NCBI GenBank assembly: GCA_007922305.1
Contig: ML677334.1
Coordinates: forward strand, 20,248,126-20,312,125
DNA length: 64,000 nucleotides
Origin: Dermatemys mawii
Lineage: Eukaryota; Chordata; Testudines; Dermatemydidae
Direction of reading: 5' to 3'
Under the pieces are notes generated by a model that saw nothing but the letters and a program-made list of their open reading frames with translations, had not been told where the DNA came from and made no database searches. The translations under genes were made by a program, and so were the position numbers. This document shows, one piece after another, positions 1-12,269 of the stretch (within the stretch, counting starts at the first letter, position 1; each line of letters starts with the position of its first letter).

Positions 1-244
1 AAAATAACTAAAAGTATACAGTGTACTGAAGCTAGAAGCGGGAGAATTTTTAATACTTGAGGGAAAAGTGAATTTAAATGCAGAAGCCAGATATTCTGTT
101 TTACAGTTATTAACTCGTCCATTCCATCTCCCTGACCATGCAAATTTTTTTCGTACATTACATTCTAGGTTTTTGTCCATTATGGATTTAAATGGCCCAA
201 ATATTTTGACATCCTCCAATGCCTTTGACCTAGATTACTCAACA

Positions 245-430
245 GCCTAATAGTTCTCACTTTCCCCAAGTTGTTTCTGATATTCAGTCTAAATTTGCCC
301 ATTCTTGATTTTATCCCATTACTCCTACTATAGCAATTCTTCTTCCTCCTGGATATGTATGCCCTTCAAATACCTGTCAACTTTTTATCACCTCCTTCAG
401 TTACTTATCTCTTAACCAATGTGCATATGC
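245..430 (-). repeat. diverged CR1 LINE 3' fragment
   Basis: Read on the minus strand, this resembles the 3' part of CR1 LINEs. On the plus strand the order is the usual antisense one: a GTTTCTGATATTCAG-like block, then a TTTTATCCCATTAC block, then CCCTTCAAATACCTGT and a CACCTCCTTCAG segment. The copy is far more diverged than the CR1 copies at 41.2 and 55.7 kb. It has no coding capacity. Confidence 0.5.
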
Positions 431-439
431 TTAGAGCTC

Positions 440-725
440 TAACAGCGTGATCTTGCAAGGCGCTGAACACTGTGGTGTTGTTATTACTTTATAGAGGCTC
501 AATCTGAGATCAGAGCTCCTTTGTGATGGGCACTATACAAAACACATAATGAGAGGCAGTTAGCTTGAGGGAGTTGCAATCCCAGTTACAAAGGGTGGGG
601 AGGGAAACAGAGATGCTGAGAGAAAAGAGATTTGCCCAAGGTCAGGCAGCAGATCAGTAGCAGAGCCATGAATGGCGCCTAGGTATTTTGACCTATGGAC
701 TGTGCTGCCTCTCTGTCCCTGAGCA
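440..725 (-). repeat. tRNA-derived SINE (CORE/MIR-like), reverse orientation
   Basis: The reverse complement carries the usual order of a sauropsid tRNA-derived SINE. On the plus strand one sees the 3' end first (GCGCTGAACACTGTGG, GGGCACTATACAAAACACA), then the central block with TTTGCCCAAGGTCAGGCAGC, complementary to the GACCTTGGGCAAA core of CORE/MIR-type SINEs. The tRNA-like head towards 725 is decayed. Family assignment is from pattern memory. Confidence 0.6.
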
Positions 726-770
726 GAGTATGTGATAAATTTTAAGCTTGTGAGCAGTCCCATTGACTTC

Positions 771-3700
771 AGAAACACAGAAGCATTATAAACAGAAACC
801 AGAATCTTTTTCTAGCCAAATGTTGCATCATAAACTTTTTGCAATCAATACCTGCATTGTGACTATTATTTTGGAGCTGATCAAGTTGTTATAGAAACAA
901 GCCAACACTTGACTTGAAAGTCTAGTCTGGTTTCTTGTGGTAAGATCATGGCCTTGACTAGCCCTTTTTTGGCATTGATCCATAAGACTGCTCTACCCTG
1001 ACTGCAACCTGGGTGCAACCCTTTACTTTCGTGGTGAGTAATTCTGTCAGATGGAGTCTGCTTCTTTATGAAATGGTATTTTGTCTTTCATTCATGTAAA
1101 AATAGCAGGGAAAATTAATTCTGAAAGGGGAAAAAAAGGGAAACTGTCAAATATGTTCTTTTAGAACTATCTACTAGGTGAAGCCTGGGAAACTTAGACT
1201 TGCTTTATATTTTTATATAGCTAAGATAAACATGAGTGATGGAAAATAATTGTGTGATTTCTGTAGTTGGTGCATGAAGGAATAATTTAATAAGGAATAT
1301 TACCTTTGGGCTTATCCACTATTGATGGTCCCTCATCTGCCTCAGGACTCTGTGAAATTTCTGTATAATAGTTTGGATTTAATTTTTTAAAGATACCAGG
1401 GTTTAAAACACTTTTTTATTAATGTTCATGATCTCAAAAGAAAAATGAAAGAGACTGAACTTATTTGCATCTTCGCTGTACATTTTCATTGATATTACTT
1501 TCTATGTCACACACATAGCTTTCAATTTCACCACTTGAAAGGTAAATAATTCACTGTGGACTTTAAAAAAATCTGTTCAATTTTTTTGGCAGAAAAAAAT
1601 GAATACAGTAAATGCTTTATTAATATTCATTGTCGGTGAAATTTCCCAACAAGCAACTTCACTGATTTATTTTGTCTCTGGCTGTCATCTAAAGATCAGT
1701 AAAAAAGTTTTAAACAAATACTTTTATGTATTAAAAGAACAATATTTTGACACTCATTGACACAAGCAAAAAAAAATCCAACACAAAATCAAACACCAAT
1801 CAACCATACTAATTTAGTGTTTGACAACACAGTAAGAGCATTGTGCATTCACATAAAATGAATGTGAAAAGTGTTGTGTTGCACTGACAAGGAAGATTAC
1901 TCAGAACTTGACCTTTAAAGTTTATCTGGATTATGCTGCTTGTGGTTTTTATTAATAATACTCCCTTATTAACGTCTCATGAGTCCTTACTGAGAGCTGT
2001 AAAACAATTGGACTATCTGCTTACAAGAGAAGAGTTATACAGTGTTCCTAGTATTTCCTACTGGTGTGAGGTCTTTTGTTTCATTAGACATTCATATTGT
2101 TTTCATTTAAGATGTTCCACAAAGATTATCAGATATTTTATTATTTTAGCGACCTTAGAATTGTTGGATTATTGTCTCTAAATATCTCACCTATCCTCTT
2201 GAAACTTTTTTAAAAATAGAAAAGAACCTAAACCAAAACTGTGTATCTAAACATTATTGAACTTTGAGAAAGTTCACATCTGGATCCCAACTTTATGGCT
2301 CAGGTACAGCACTGAAAAATGTTTTAAATTGCGCCTGTGACAATTTGTTGGTTGTAACTTTGTGGGCCTCTGAAAAACCTTGTAAAGCAAGAAGAGAGCT
2401 TTCTTGGTACACTCTGAGGGGCTTAAATATCTGGTCAGAACCTATTAAAATGGTGTTAGACGTTATTTCATATTTCATTGTCCATTATTCTATCAAGTAC
2501 TATGTTTTTTCTCAAGAGAAATTTTTTCTTATCTTGAATCTGTTTCCTTTTTTTAAAAAAAAGTCTCTGGTTAGTGATACCACAATCCATGGTTTGTAAC
2601 ATCACTGTTGTGCGCAGTGGAAGTAATTGTGATGTTATAAGCACTAAATGGTAACCCTTGAATACAATATGCAGTGAAAAAGAGGAAACTTGCATTCAAA
2701 CAGGCTATCCTTAATGTTCAGCATTAAATGAGTGGGAAAGAAACACAGACAACAATAGTTCTGACTGGGCTAAATATATTTTAGCTATTTATGTTTGGTA
2801 GAGAGACTTAAATAAAATTCACGAAAATTTGTAGAGAATGTATTGCTCACGAAACGTGCTGCATTAAGAGAGCTGGGAAGTGCTTTGTGTACAGAATTGC
2901 CTAAATTTTCAGGAATTGCTGGTGATTTTACAGACTTTGGTTGAGCCACCATAGAGGGACTTAGTCTTCAGAGTGTAGGGTGCTCAGCACTTTCTGAAAA
3001 TGAGTTGCCCCATGTTAGGGATTCAAAATACCTTGTTTGGTCCTGATGTAGCATGCCTCCCCTTTGGGGTTGTATAGATTGAACATTGTTCTGTACATCC
3101 AGCGTAGTTCGTATATCCTTCCAGAACAAACTATTGCTATTTCTAGCAAACTGCAGGTTAATTTGGATGTGTTGCCTTCCTTCTTGATGATGATTACACA
3201 AAACTATTTTTATTCAATGAGAAAACAAATAACTAGATCAGTTACACATATTCAGATGGCCCTGATATCACAGGCTAAATGGGGTAAAAGCGGGGAACTT
3301 TCTTTTTGGTCAGAGCCCCTTGTTAAAATACTGCCAATTTATCACTGCAGTTTTCTTTGATAAGACATAGGAGGCAGAATACACTTGTAGTTTGGAGTCT
3401 CGCTGCTGTAGAAGTCTTGTCCAAATAACACTGTCACTGACAAGAATTAATAGTAGGCCAAGTGCTACTATCCTTACTTAGTCAGAACTCCCATTATGGT
3501 AAGGACTGCAGGATCACACCCACTGGTTTTATATTGGCATAAGGATGGAATCGACTTATGTGACTCAAAGGCATTTCCTATTGTAATTGAGCTTCATTCA
3601 TGTTTTTCAACCTTTTGTGTTGCTGTATGTATTGTGTACAGTATCTATATATTAAGCTATTCATTCTGGCATACAGATTGTGTATGTATCACTGCCTCTC

Positions 3701-6700
3701 TTTATCCAGTGTGTTTTCATGTGTACTGTTTTGTATACTTAGTACACACCTATACTTTTTACAGTGTGGTGTAAGCAGTCAATCAGTTTCTGTAGGTCAG
3801 ACCAGTAACACCTCCTTTTACCCTCTCTGGAGTAAATAAATTAAAGGGACACTAGCATTTCAATTTAGGTCCAAAACTGAAGCTGTCAGAGAACCGAAGA
3901 AGCAAATATAAGCCGTCATTCCCAATTTCTCATTTTAAGTTTCTCTCTAGTAAGCAATCATTGATATCCATTTATCTATCAGTTTCAAAAACCATGACAA
4001 CTCGTCTGAGTTATATCATAAAAGGCCCAATTATGCCATTTAGCCACTGGATTTAGAAGACCGTGGTAAGGAGCCACTTCACATCAGGGGTAGCTCAGAT
4101 GGGGATTGAATCAGAGGAGCGCATAACACCTTCCCAAGCAGCGAGTATGCAGGGGATAGGGAAGCCTGCTATTCCCCGCAATGCACCTGACCTGCTCCCT
4201 GGGACAATACAGACTACTGAGGGAGGTGGATCAAGTGTGGCATAGAAGAAATAGTTCCTCACTGTGAGTACAGGAACTGCAATTGTGTCAGACCCTTGGC
4301 TGGCCTCGTTGGGGAAACAAGATATTTAACTTCCCATCCCACCATATGATCCCTGTAACATCATCTCATACTTGAGGCCAAAATGTTCAGTTATGCTGCT
4401 CAGTGATGACCCCAGCAAAGTAGCTAGACTTTGAATCACCAGATAATGCCTTGTTCAACCCACTGAATTCCTCTGTCCACTTCTAGACAGTGGAGTATGA
4501 AAGATTATAAAAGCAGAATTGCTATAAATAATGCCCAGTGTACTCTTGAGTCTCTCTAGTCGGTGATATTTTTTGCCTGAGTCACAAATTACTCCCTAAC
4601 TTTTGGCAGACTTGAGGTAACCTGTGCCCTCCATGCACAAAAAATAAATAGAACTAGACAGCCACCAGTCAGTGTGTCTGTCTCTGTACCGTTAGGGTGA
4701 TGCGTTCTCCATCAGACCCATGCTGTCTGTTAAGTCTCCAGTAGTAAGTACATTTGATTTGTGGTTAGAACATGGTTTTCATTTTGTTGCAGGACTGTAT
4801 ATGGTACATAGAAATGTGACTTCATGTGATGCAGATGTTTCGTAGTGGTGGAGTACAAAATCTATCAGAATCATTGGTATTATTTTTTCTAAGTAACACA
4901 CATCTATCTGTCTGACTGTGTTTGGACATCTTGTTAGAATTTAGGACTTGCCACCACATAAGACACAAAAAAGGCTTTGTTCATTTTGTGGACAAATTAG
5001 TAATTAGCATTTTATTTCTGCGGTATAAATTGTCAGTTGTCATTTAAACCATAGGCATTCTTTAGGTTTAGATTTGGTTTTTTTCTTCTTAAACAGACAG
5101 GTCCTTAATTAAGCTGATTTCTAACAATATACTGTGCTCACTGGCACCAGTAGAGGAGTGGATGATTTAAAGAAAGGAATCAAATAAATATAGTTAAACA
5201 TAACCTTGATTAACAAGTCTTGTTATTCATGGATGACAGCACAGTTAATAAGTGTTTTCTGGCTGTGATACTGGACTGGAATTTAATGGTGAGGCACAAG
5301 TGCAACAGACTGCAGATTCTCAAGACAAACACACACATCACAATCACAGTATGAGAGGCATCTACGGAATTAGTATGTATTGTCTGTGCTAGTCCAGTTC
5401 AGGTTTTCCCCTTCACTGATCCAGGTGTGAACATGAACAGCACCGTGAGCAAGAGACTTCTAAATGGGTGTTAGCCTGGAAGAAAACTGGCTCAGGTTTA
5501 GAAATGTTGCTTGAAATTAGAGTTCCTCCCCTGGAGGGAATTTTTTTTTTATATTGTCATAAAAAAAATTAGCAGCAGTTGTAGTTAAGACTTGCAGAAC
5601 AGATATCTAGCTCACGTAATCAGAAAAGTGCATCCGCATGTTAAACTTGCTATGTATTCTTCTACAGTGTTGTCCGTCATTTATGTTTAAAGACCTAGTA
5701 TTGCCTTTCCACCCTGTGAGTCACTAGAGCAGAGACAAAATGAGTTCAAATATGAAAAATATGTTTTGTACATTTGCCGTTAAAGGAACAATGCAATATG
5801 AAGAGAGCTGGAGCCTGGATAGTTTCTGTAATAGTTTTCTCCTCCTCTTCAGCCTTAACCACATTTTGGTAACCAAATCCATCTAAAGAGTAAGGAAATA
5901 GTTATAGATATGTACTGTGATAAGTGTCTTTCTGTCAGCCCATTAGGGATATCCCCCCCCGCCCCAAAAAAACAAAAACCTACAGAGAAAATTAAGAAAA
6001 CCCATGCCCTTCTTTCCACTCCACAAAAATTGCTAAAATATGTGACCTCATGATGGTTAAAAGATAGCCAAGAGCCAAAGCTGGGCAATGATTTTATCAC
6101 AGATTGCAGCCCAGCCATGTCATGGGTCATGTGGTTCAGCATGTGAACAGGAAGGTGAGAATTGGTGAACTTTTGCCTCAGTTGTGCAGTCCATCAGAGA
6201 ATAAATGGACCAAATCACTGTGCAGCTGTATAAGGAGGTGAACGGCTGAATACTTTTCACACAGAGGCCTTTGTGTTCTGGACCAGATCTAGCATTATGA
6301 TGGGGCGTGCTAGGCTGCGGCTTTGTAGCAATTACTAAGCCATTATCACGCTAGAACACAAGATCATTTATCTTCTCATTCAGAGTGTCACCTGTTCTTC
6401 ATTTACCAGTCAATAACCATTAATTATGCTCAGTGGAAATTTAAACAAAGCTGTTCCTCTCTGTTAAAACCAGTAAACCATTCAGTAATGACAATTAAAT
6501 CTGGAGATGTGTATAGCTTGTCCCTCCTTATTCTTGTTCTTGGCTTGGAGTGTGGTACAATATGATCTCTTATAGGAAATATCTAGAAATTGATAGATCA
6601 AGGGCCTCTCATAGTATCATGAAAAAAAAGCAGATTCCTGGCACATTCTGTAGGGAAAGTATGTAGCTACTACTTATACACAGATTTCTGATTGGCTACA

Positions 6701-7128
6701 TAATATGTAACAGCAGAAATTGTTGAAATATTTTCTGCCCATTGGCTTGCCTTTGTCGTTGTTTTACAAAACTGCATGCAGACATGTTCAGATGGATAAC
6801 TCTTTACCTCCTTGTTAAAACAATCAATGATTTTTCCATAATTATTAGAATGTTACTTTTCACTGGTTTGATTGGGCTAATTATAAGATGGACTGAATAC
6901 CAAAAGAAAATAAAAGGACAAACCGTGATAAATTTCCAAGTAATCAGTATTCCAAGCACCACTTTTCCTAGCAGAAATTTGGTGAGAAGTTATTTTTAGT
7001 TTAACAGCATCTGTGTTATTTGATCATTATAAGCCTGACCCTCTAGAAATGTACCACAATGTATGCTCCAACATTTGCTTGCGCTTTGAAATGGTAGAAA
7101 AGCATGACAAGGCAAATCCAAAAAAGCT
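771..7128. other. intronic DNA, nothing recognised
   Basis: About 6.3 kb of AT-rich intron with no recognisable exon, RNA gene or young transposon. Open frames are all under about 110 codons, overlap on both strands and have no recognisable domains. A slightly GC-richer block near 4050-4320 has no assignable identity. Short homopolymers occur, for example the C-rich run near 5950. Confidence 0.6.
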
Positions 7129-7265
7129 GGTAGGAAGTTTAAAATTTTATATATATATATATGTATGTATATATATATATAAAAATATGAGAATATTATA
7201 TATATATATACACACACACACGCGCGCGCACACACACATGAGAGAGAGGTAGGAAGTTTAAAATT
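7129..7265. repeat. compound (TA)n/(CA)n/(CG)n microsatellite between 18-bp direct repeats
   Basis: An exact 18-bp repeat, GGTAGGAAGTTTAAAATT, lies at 7129-7146 and again at 7248-7265. Between them is a 101-bp tract that runs TA-rich, then CA, CGCG, CA and finally GA dinucleotides. The arrangement could be a local tandem duplication whose spacer expanded, or an insertion with a long target duplication. Z-DNA-prone CA/CG steps lie next to easily melted TA steps. Confidence 0.9.
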
Positions 7266-7280
7266 ATAATTTTAGAGAGA

Positions 7281-7482
7281 GTATTCATGTTGCCAGATTC
7301 AAAACCAAAAAACTCAGTCAATGTAGCATCATATATTTATGTGGTTACTGTTTTTTTGTGTGTGAAATATATATATTTCTATAGCTCTCTGTGAATCTAA
7401 AATGAGTTTAAGCATCATGCAAAAATAATGCTGATGCTGTATTGACTGGGTTTTTTGGTTTTGAATTTGGCTATATGAATAC
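7281..7482. repeat. palindromic element with 52-bp arms
   Basis: The left arm 7281-7332 and the reverse complement of 7431-7482 match at about 45 of 52 positions, around a 98-bp spacer. Both arms contain AAAACCAAAAAAC followed by CAGTCAAT. The size and structure suit a foldback-type MITE, but no clear target duplication was seen. It begins only 15 bp after the microsatellite block. Confidence 0.8.
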
Positions 7483-7569
7483 ACTATCCAAACTAAAGAT
7501 ATGCAAAAATTAAAATATTTGTTATTAAATCATAGAAAATTGCTTTAAAATCTCCAAATAGCATAGACC

Positions 7570-7765
7570 ATATCCTGATTTAATTACTCCTGTAGAAGTC
7601 CCATTGATAGCAATAGGAGAGCCAATATGAATTTTGATTGATTGATTGAATAAGGACTGAGAGTCTGATCCTATTCAGATAGCGCCTACTCCTTTGAGCA
7701 ATCCTATTAGTTTCAGTAGGTCTACTTAGGTAAGTAAAGGTTTGTGGGATCAGGAATTGAGTTAG
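7570..7765. repeat. copy of the 'tcaatggga' short palindromic repeat family
   Basis: It contains AAGTCCCATTGATAGCAATA followed by phrases such as GTCTGATCCTATTCAG and GGGATCAGGA. These recur through the window around a core that reads roughly CCCATTGACTTCAATGGG. This looks like an old, diverged, internally palindromic interspersed repeat rather than unique sequence. Confidence 0.5.
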
Positions 7766-8659
7766 GACTTCAGGATTAGCCCCATGTTTGAAATATTCAT
7801 TTTTGCTCTGTTGAAGCTTGATATTGCTGGGAACCCTACAAGTCTAATCAGACGTGAAAAAAAGTGTGTCAGCGATTTACTGTAACCTTGTAAATCAAAA
7901 CAAAAACCCGAATGTTCCAAGAAAAATAGTATCAAGAAAGATAGCAATTAAGACATTTCATGCTAGCAGAAGGAATTTCATCAGTCGATCGTACATTGCT
8001 GCGTCATTGGCTAGAGAGCTCAACCCTGGGGAGGAAAAATAAAGCTGCTGCCATTGTCCCACCCAGCATGCCACATCCCTAAAGCACAATTAATGTCAAG
8101 GACATACACAGGAGTTGCCCAAAATCCCACCTTCCGTGCACATTCAAGAGGCAAAAGGAGCGTGTTAATCAAATCTCGCAGAAATATTAAAGATAGGGGA
8201 AAAAAACAACAAGAAGCAAAATGACTTGCAAATAGAATACTTTGAAGGGAGTATATCTTCTTGTTTTGCCTGACACTGGTTTACTTAAAAGGGAGAGGTG
8301 GGGGGAGAGAAGAATTGAACTTTTCAGGTGGTGTTTACTGAGAGAAACGGAGCTGTCCCAAAGCTTTTATTAATCTGATTTTAGAGTATCCACTAGTGTC
8401 TGGGGACCTGCTAAAGATTTTTTAAAATCTGATGTGAAGAGGTCAGTGCAAATAGCATTGTGGATTACACTAGAAGAAGATGGCAATTCTTTTTACCATA
8501 TGGAGAAAGAGATGAATTATTCTGCTCTTGTGTACTGATTATTTATTAAAAGAAGGCTGTGATGTGTATGGATTGCTCCCTGTTTCAAACTTAAGGAAAT
8601 AAAGTGTTTCCATCACTTTGACCTAGAGTGATAGTTTTATTTTTTCCATCCATAGTTTC

Positions 8660-8945
8660 TGGGTGGCAGTGTGATCTCATGGATAGGGCACTGGATTGGG
8701 TGTAAGAAGACCTGGGTTATGTTACTGACATTGACTGGCTGTGCGCCTTTAGGCAAATTACTTTACCTCAGTGTGCTTCTGTTTCGCCACCCACCCTTTG
8801 TCTGACTTTTCTATTTAGACTGGAAACTGTTCGGGGCAGGCATTCTCTCTCATTATGTGTTTGAACAGTGCCAAGTACAATGAAGCCGCAAAATCCCCTC
8901 TGGGGCCTCTAGGCACAAATGTAACACAAATAACGATGGTAGTAA
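8660..8945 (+). repeat. tRNA-derived SINE of the turtle type, near full length
   Basis: The head at 8665-8720 looks like a decayed tRNA (GATCTCATGGATAGGGCACT, then a degraded B box near GGGTTATG). Next comes the CORE-like block (GCCTTTAGGCAAATTACTT, CAGTGTGCTTCTGTTT). The 3' part has ACTGTTCGGGGCAGGCATT, a GTGTTTGAACAGTGCCAAG block and a GGGGCCTCTAGGCACAAA tail ending in ACACAAATAA. That 3' tail is what I associate with cryptodire turtle SINEs. It lies under 1 kb upstream of the first GMDS exon. Confidence 0.75.
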
Positions 8946-9618
8946 ATCTGTGAAGTTGTGATTTAGAAACACTTCTGATTTTGGTCACTGTTCTGATCTC
9001 TGCACAGCCTACACTCTTTGGAAGAGAATGTTAAGTGTTTGCCTAACTTCTCCATTAGTATTTCCTTACATTAAAAAAGGGAATTTTGCTTGCCACACTT
9101 TCAAATGCACTATGAAAATATTGGTCTTTGATTTCTTGTAGTCCTCTCTGTCCTGAATTTATTTGGGTTACATCTAGTTTAAAACAGTTAACAGTGTATT
9201 TGACCACAGTTAGGTAGTTCTGTGCTACTGACAACATCTCTTAAATTGGAAGAAGGTATATAATACTTTGCTTTCCATTACATGTGAATAAATGTAAGGT
9301 TTGTAATAAATGGGCTCTTACTCCTAAGCATTACTGTCTACTTTTGAATACCGAGTCTTGATTTAAAATATCCCCCACAGAAGCCCCTGGTGTGAAACAA
9401 AGAGAAAATCAGGTATGTTACAGACAGTTTTCCAATTAGTCACTTGTAAGAGTTGCGCTGGACTAGTTAACAGCCTCATCTTAAAAAGTACTCATTTCCC
9501 TGGTTGCATGTGTACATATATCTGATTATCTGCAAAGCAAAATGTGGTAATGTAATATCATGTACAAAAGGGCCCACTTACAGGTGCACTTAATCTCAAT
9601 TTGTTTATCTTTCTGCAG

Positions 9619-9737
9619 GCTATGTGGCTGATGTTGCAAACAGATGAGCCAGAGGACTTTGTCATAGCTACTGGGGAGGTCCACAGTGTCCGTGAATTTG
9701 TGGTGAAGTCATTTAAACACATTGGGAAAACCATTGT
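9619..9737 (+). CDS. GMDS: GMDS internal exon (about residues 258-296)
   Basis: The exon encodes 39 complete codons plus two bases of a split valine codon. It begins [14 protein letters not shown], contains the [11 protein letters not shown] block and ends KHIGKTI. This is unmistakable GDP-mannose 4,6-dehydratase, an extended short-chain dehydrogenase/reductase acting in the cytosol with NADP. It converts GDP-D-mannose to GDP-4-keto-6-deoxy-D-mannose, the first step of de novo GDP-L-fucose synthesis. The segment lies after the Rossmann-fold catalytic Tyr/Lys region, in the part that helps form the nucleotide-sugar site. The acceptor is a pyrimidine tract with CTGCAG at 9613-9618, and the donor is GTAAGT from 9738. 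It enters in phase 0 and leaves after codon position 2. Residue numbers assume the human length of 372. The frame is intact, so the gene appears functional here. Confidence 0.96.
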
Positions 9738-11231
9738 GTAAGTATGAATAGGAGCTAGCAGCAATGGGTTTCAGAACTCTATCAGCTGTTGACATGTGGC
9801 TTTGATTTTGCCATTACATAGCAATATTTCTTTTGTATTCTTTTTCACTTTCTGTGTTTGTAACATAAGGACTCTGGATATGAATCACTGACTCTCGCTC
9901 ATCCTATCCAACCGCAGGGTATTGCTCCAGCATCCTCCCCTCCACCAAAAACAAGTCTAGCAGAATTTCATCCATTCCAGGTGGGGTAGGTTGTAGATAT
10001 CTGACCTCGGCGTTCTTATAGGCTGATCATCTTCTATTGTAAATCCCATCTCCCTACCCTCAGCTCCCCAACACTGTTGCCCTCCCTACTCTGGGAAGGC
10101 TGATCACCTTGGCTAAGATTACAGTACTATGCCATTCTGTACTGGCTCATAGGCAATGGATGTTTGAGACACATTTTATTATTGGTGCGCTTTTGTCCGC
10201 ATCACCAGCCCCGAAACAGAAACTGCCACTTCAGCCACATTCTCAGACTCCACCAGTTTAAGATGTGACACCTGTAAACTCGGTTCCTTTCCATGTGGCA
10301 GCACGTCAGCCACACTGCTGGGCCTATATAGCAGCATCACTCTGCATTCTTATTAGCTCTTGTCCTCCTGAGCCATAAAAATGTTGAGCTATGGGTGCTG
10401 AATGTTTACAGTGCATATTTTGCATAGTTTGACTGAAAATACAAAATTCCTTCTCAAGGCCAGATAATAAAATCAGGCTGGCTTTGTGAATGCTTTCTGT
10501 AATTTATATTTTTATTGCTTATTATTTTTTCAATTTCCCTCCTTCTGTATCTTCTCTGGGCCCCATGCATCAACATACCAATCTCAGCTGGAAGAGGGAG
10601 AGGAAAGCCACAGGCTCTTCCATGACGCTAGCACCAGGGCTCTTCCTGAGGCCATCAAAGACACTGGTGCAGCTGGTGAACTTTTGACAGGACCAGTAAG
10701 TTTTACTTGGGAGCAAAAACTTGACACATTCAATAAATATGCAGAAGTGCACAGATATATACAATATTATTTGAACAGTCAGTGGGTGGTTGGGTAGATA
10801 ATAACATTTTCCCTTAATGAATGTTAGTCTGGTTTCAATTTTTGGAATTTAGTTTCAGAAAAATTCAGAGGGGCAGTATAGTAATGAACTTCCAGCCCCA
10901 AAGCTCAATTTTAGGATACAGTAGAATCCGGTTAATTGGGCCACCGGTTAATCGGGGCAGCTGTTTATTTGGGACAAATCTTAAAGAACAAAAACAAATT
11001 GAAAAAATAACCGGAATTTGCTTCGCTTATTTGGGACACCATGCCGCTTAATAGGGACAGTGAGTGCTAGATGGCGCGCATGTGGCATGGTGGCCATTAC
11101 TGCGGCGGCATGGCAGCAGATTACTGCGCTGAGTCATCACTGTTTACTGCGCTGATTACTGCGCTGATTCATCGTTGTTTCGATCAGCCCAACACTTTAT
11201 AAAGTTTGTAAAATTTCAGACTCCTGCCAAG

Positions 11232-11375
11232 ATGCCACAGAAAGATTTGACACTAGCTAGCAGAATTGCCTTACTCGACCAAATCAAAAGACAGCTGCCT
11301 AAACCAGTCATCGCCGGCTGGCAGAGATAACTGGAGTGCCGAGATCTACAATCGCACGCGTGATACAGCAGGGGG
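11232..11375 (+). pseudogene. Tigger-like transposase N-terminus (CENP-B-type helix-turn-helix), broken
   Basis: From an ATG at 11232 the reading MPQKDLTLASRIALLDQIK resembles the start of Tigger/pogo transposases, which share the CENP-B N-terminal DNA-binding domain. After about 24 codons that frame drifts to a stop. The second half of the domain (HRRLAEITGVPRSTIARVIQ) continues in another frame, so there is a frameshift near 11300. The reading then runs into GC-rich insert sequence at about 11370. No DDE catalytic region remains. Confidence 0.8.
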
Positions 11376-11850
11376 GAGGTTTCAGAAGGGGTGGGGGTGG
11401 GGTTCCAGCAGCGTCCCCCAGAGCTGGGATTAGGGGAGGGGGTTCCAGCAGCCCCCCGGGGCCAGGCTGGGGGTGTGCTGACAGCCCCCCAGGGCCGGGC
11501 TCGGGCTCATGGGGGTGCCGGGAGCCCGCCGCGGCAGGGGCTGGGGCCAGGGCTAGGCTCGCGGGGGCGCTGGCAGCCCGCAGAGGCCGGGACCGGGCTT
11601 GGGCTCGGGCTCGCTGACAGCCCTCTGGGGCCAGGCTCGGGCTTGGGCTCGCTGACAGCCCACTGCAGCAGGGGATGGAGACAGGCTTATGGGGGCGCCA
11701 GCAGCAGCAGGGGCCAGGATCAGGGCTGGATGCCAGCAGCCCGTGGCAGGGGTTGGGGCCGGCTGCTGGCAGCAAGAGCTCGCAACCCCCGCATAACCGG
11801 GTCGCGACCTCCAAAGGGGTCGCGACCCCCACTTTGAGAACCAATGGTAT
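11369..11850 (-). repeat. GC-rich degenerate tandem repeat with a hAT-like end, nested in Tigger
   Basis: A very GC-rich block of loosely repeated phrases such as GGGGCCAGGCTCGGGCTTGG and GCTGACAGCCC, with irregular units. Its right border is GGTCGCGACCCCCACTTTGA followed by GAACCAATG. On the other strand this resembles the end of Charlie-type hAT elements (TGGTTCTCAAAGTGGGGGTC). No matching left end was found, so the left side is probably truncated. Overlapping open frames of up to 178 codons exist on both strands only because of base composition. Confidence 0.6.
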
Positions 11851-12269
11851 ATGTGTACCTTTTTACTTCGCATAATTGGGGCAGCCGCTTAATTGAGCCA
11901 AATTGTTCCGGTCCCGAAGTGTCCCAATTACACGGATTCTACTGTATTTTTCTTCAAATATTTAGCATCTTTCTTGATTTGCTTGCCCCTCTTCTTTACC
12001 TCTGCACAGTTCACAGTGTGAACTTTAACAACTGTAACATTTTTCAAGGGCCACAGGAATTGTTTCCTCTCTTTTTTTTCCTGTATTTATTACGTCTCTT
12101 TTGTTATGACTGACTTTCATTGGTAAGTAGTGTTTTAAATTGAAAGCAGGTAAAACATTAGTGTGCGCTGTGGAAATTGTTTTCTATACAGATGTGTAAT
12201 TTTATGATATCCGGAACCCTTTCTTCTGTCTCCTGTTGGCTGTTGCTCTGCATTAAGAAGAAGAAGACT

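Larger units (their letters stand above)
1..9618 (+). other. GMDS: GMDS intron (3' part), acceptor at 9617-9618
   Basis: Non-coding DNA upstream of the first recognised GMDS exon. It ends in a pyrimidine-rich tract and CTGCAG, a normal 3' splice site. No exon for the preceding part of the protein was recognised, so the intron probably begins left of the window and is at least 9.6 kb. It holds an old CR1 end, SINEs, a compound microsatellite and a long inverted repeat, listed separately. Open frames here are short and match no family I know. Confidence 0.85.
10919..11944 (+). mobile_element. Tigger/pogo-type DNA transposon fossil with nested GC-rich insert
   Basis: The ends are CAGTAGAATCCGGTTAATTG at 10919 and its near reverse complement CACGGATTCTACTG at 11931-11944. 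TA dinucleotides flank both sides (10917-10918, 11945-11946). TA duplication and these ends fit the Tc1/mariner superfamily, pogo/Tigger branch. The remnant of a transposase helix-turn-helix start at 11232-11375 agrees. Most of the transposase is missing: about 480 bp of GC-rich DNA of different origin fills the middle, followed by the element's own 3' end from about 11851. Confidence 0.85.

Noticed and set aside
11308..11844. 178-codon minus-strand open frame and overlapping frames rich in Pro, Ala and Gly
   Set aside because: Lies in GC-rich tandem DNA inside a Tigger fossil; frames are open on both strands at once and have no domain.
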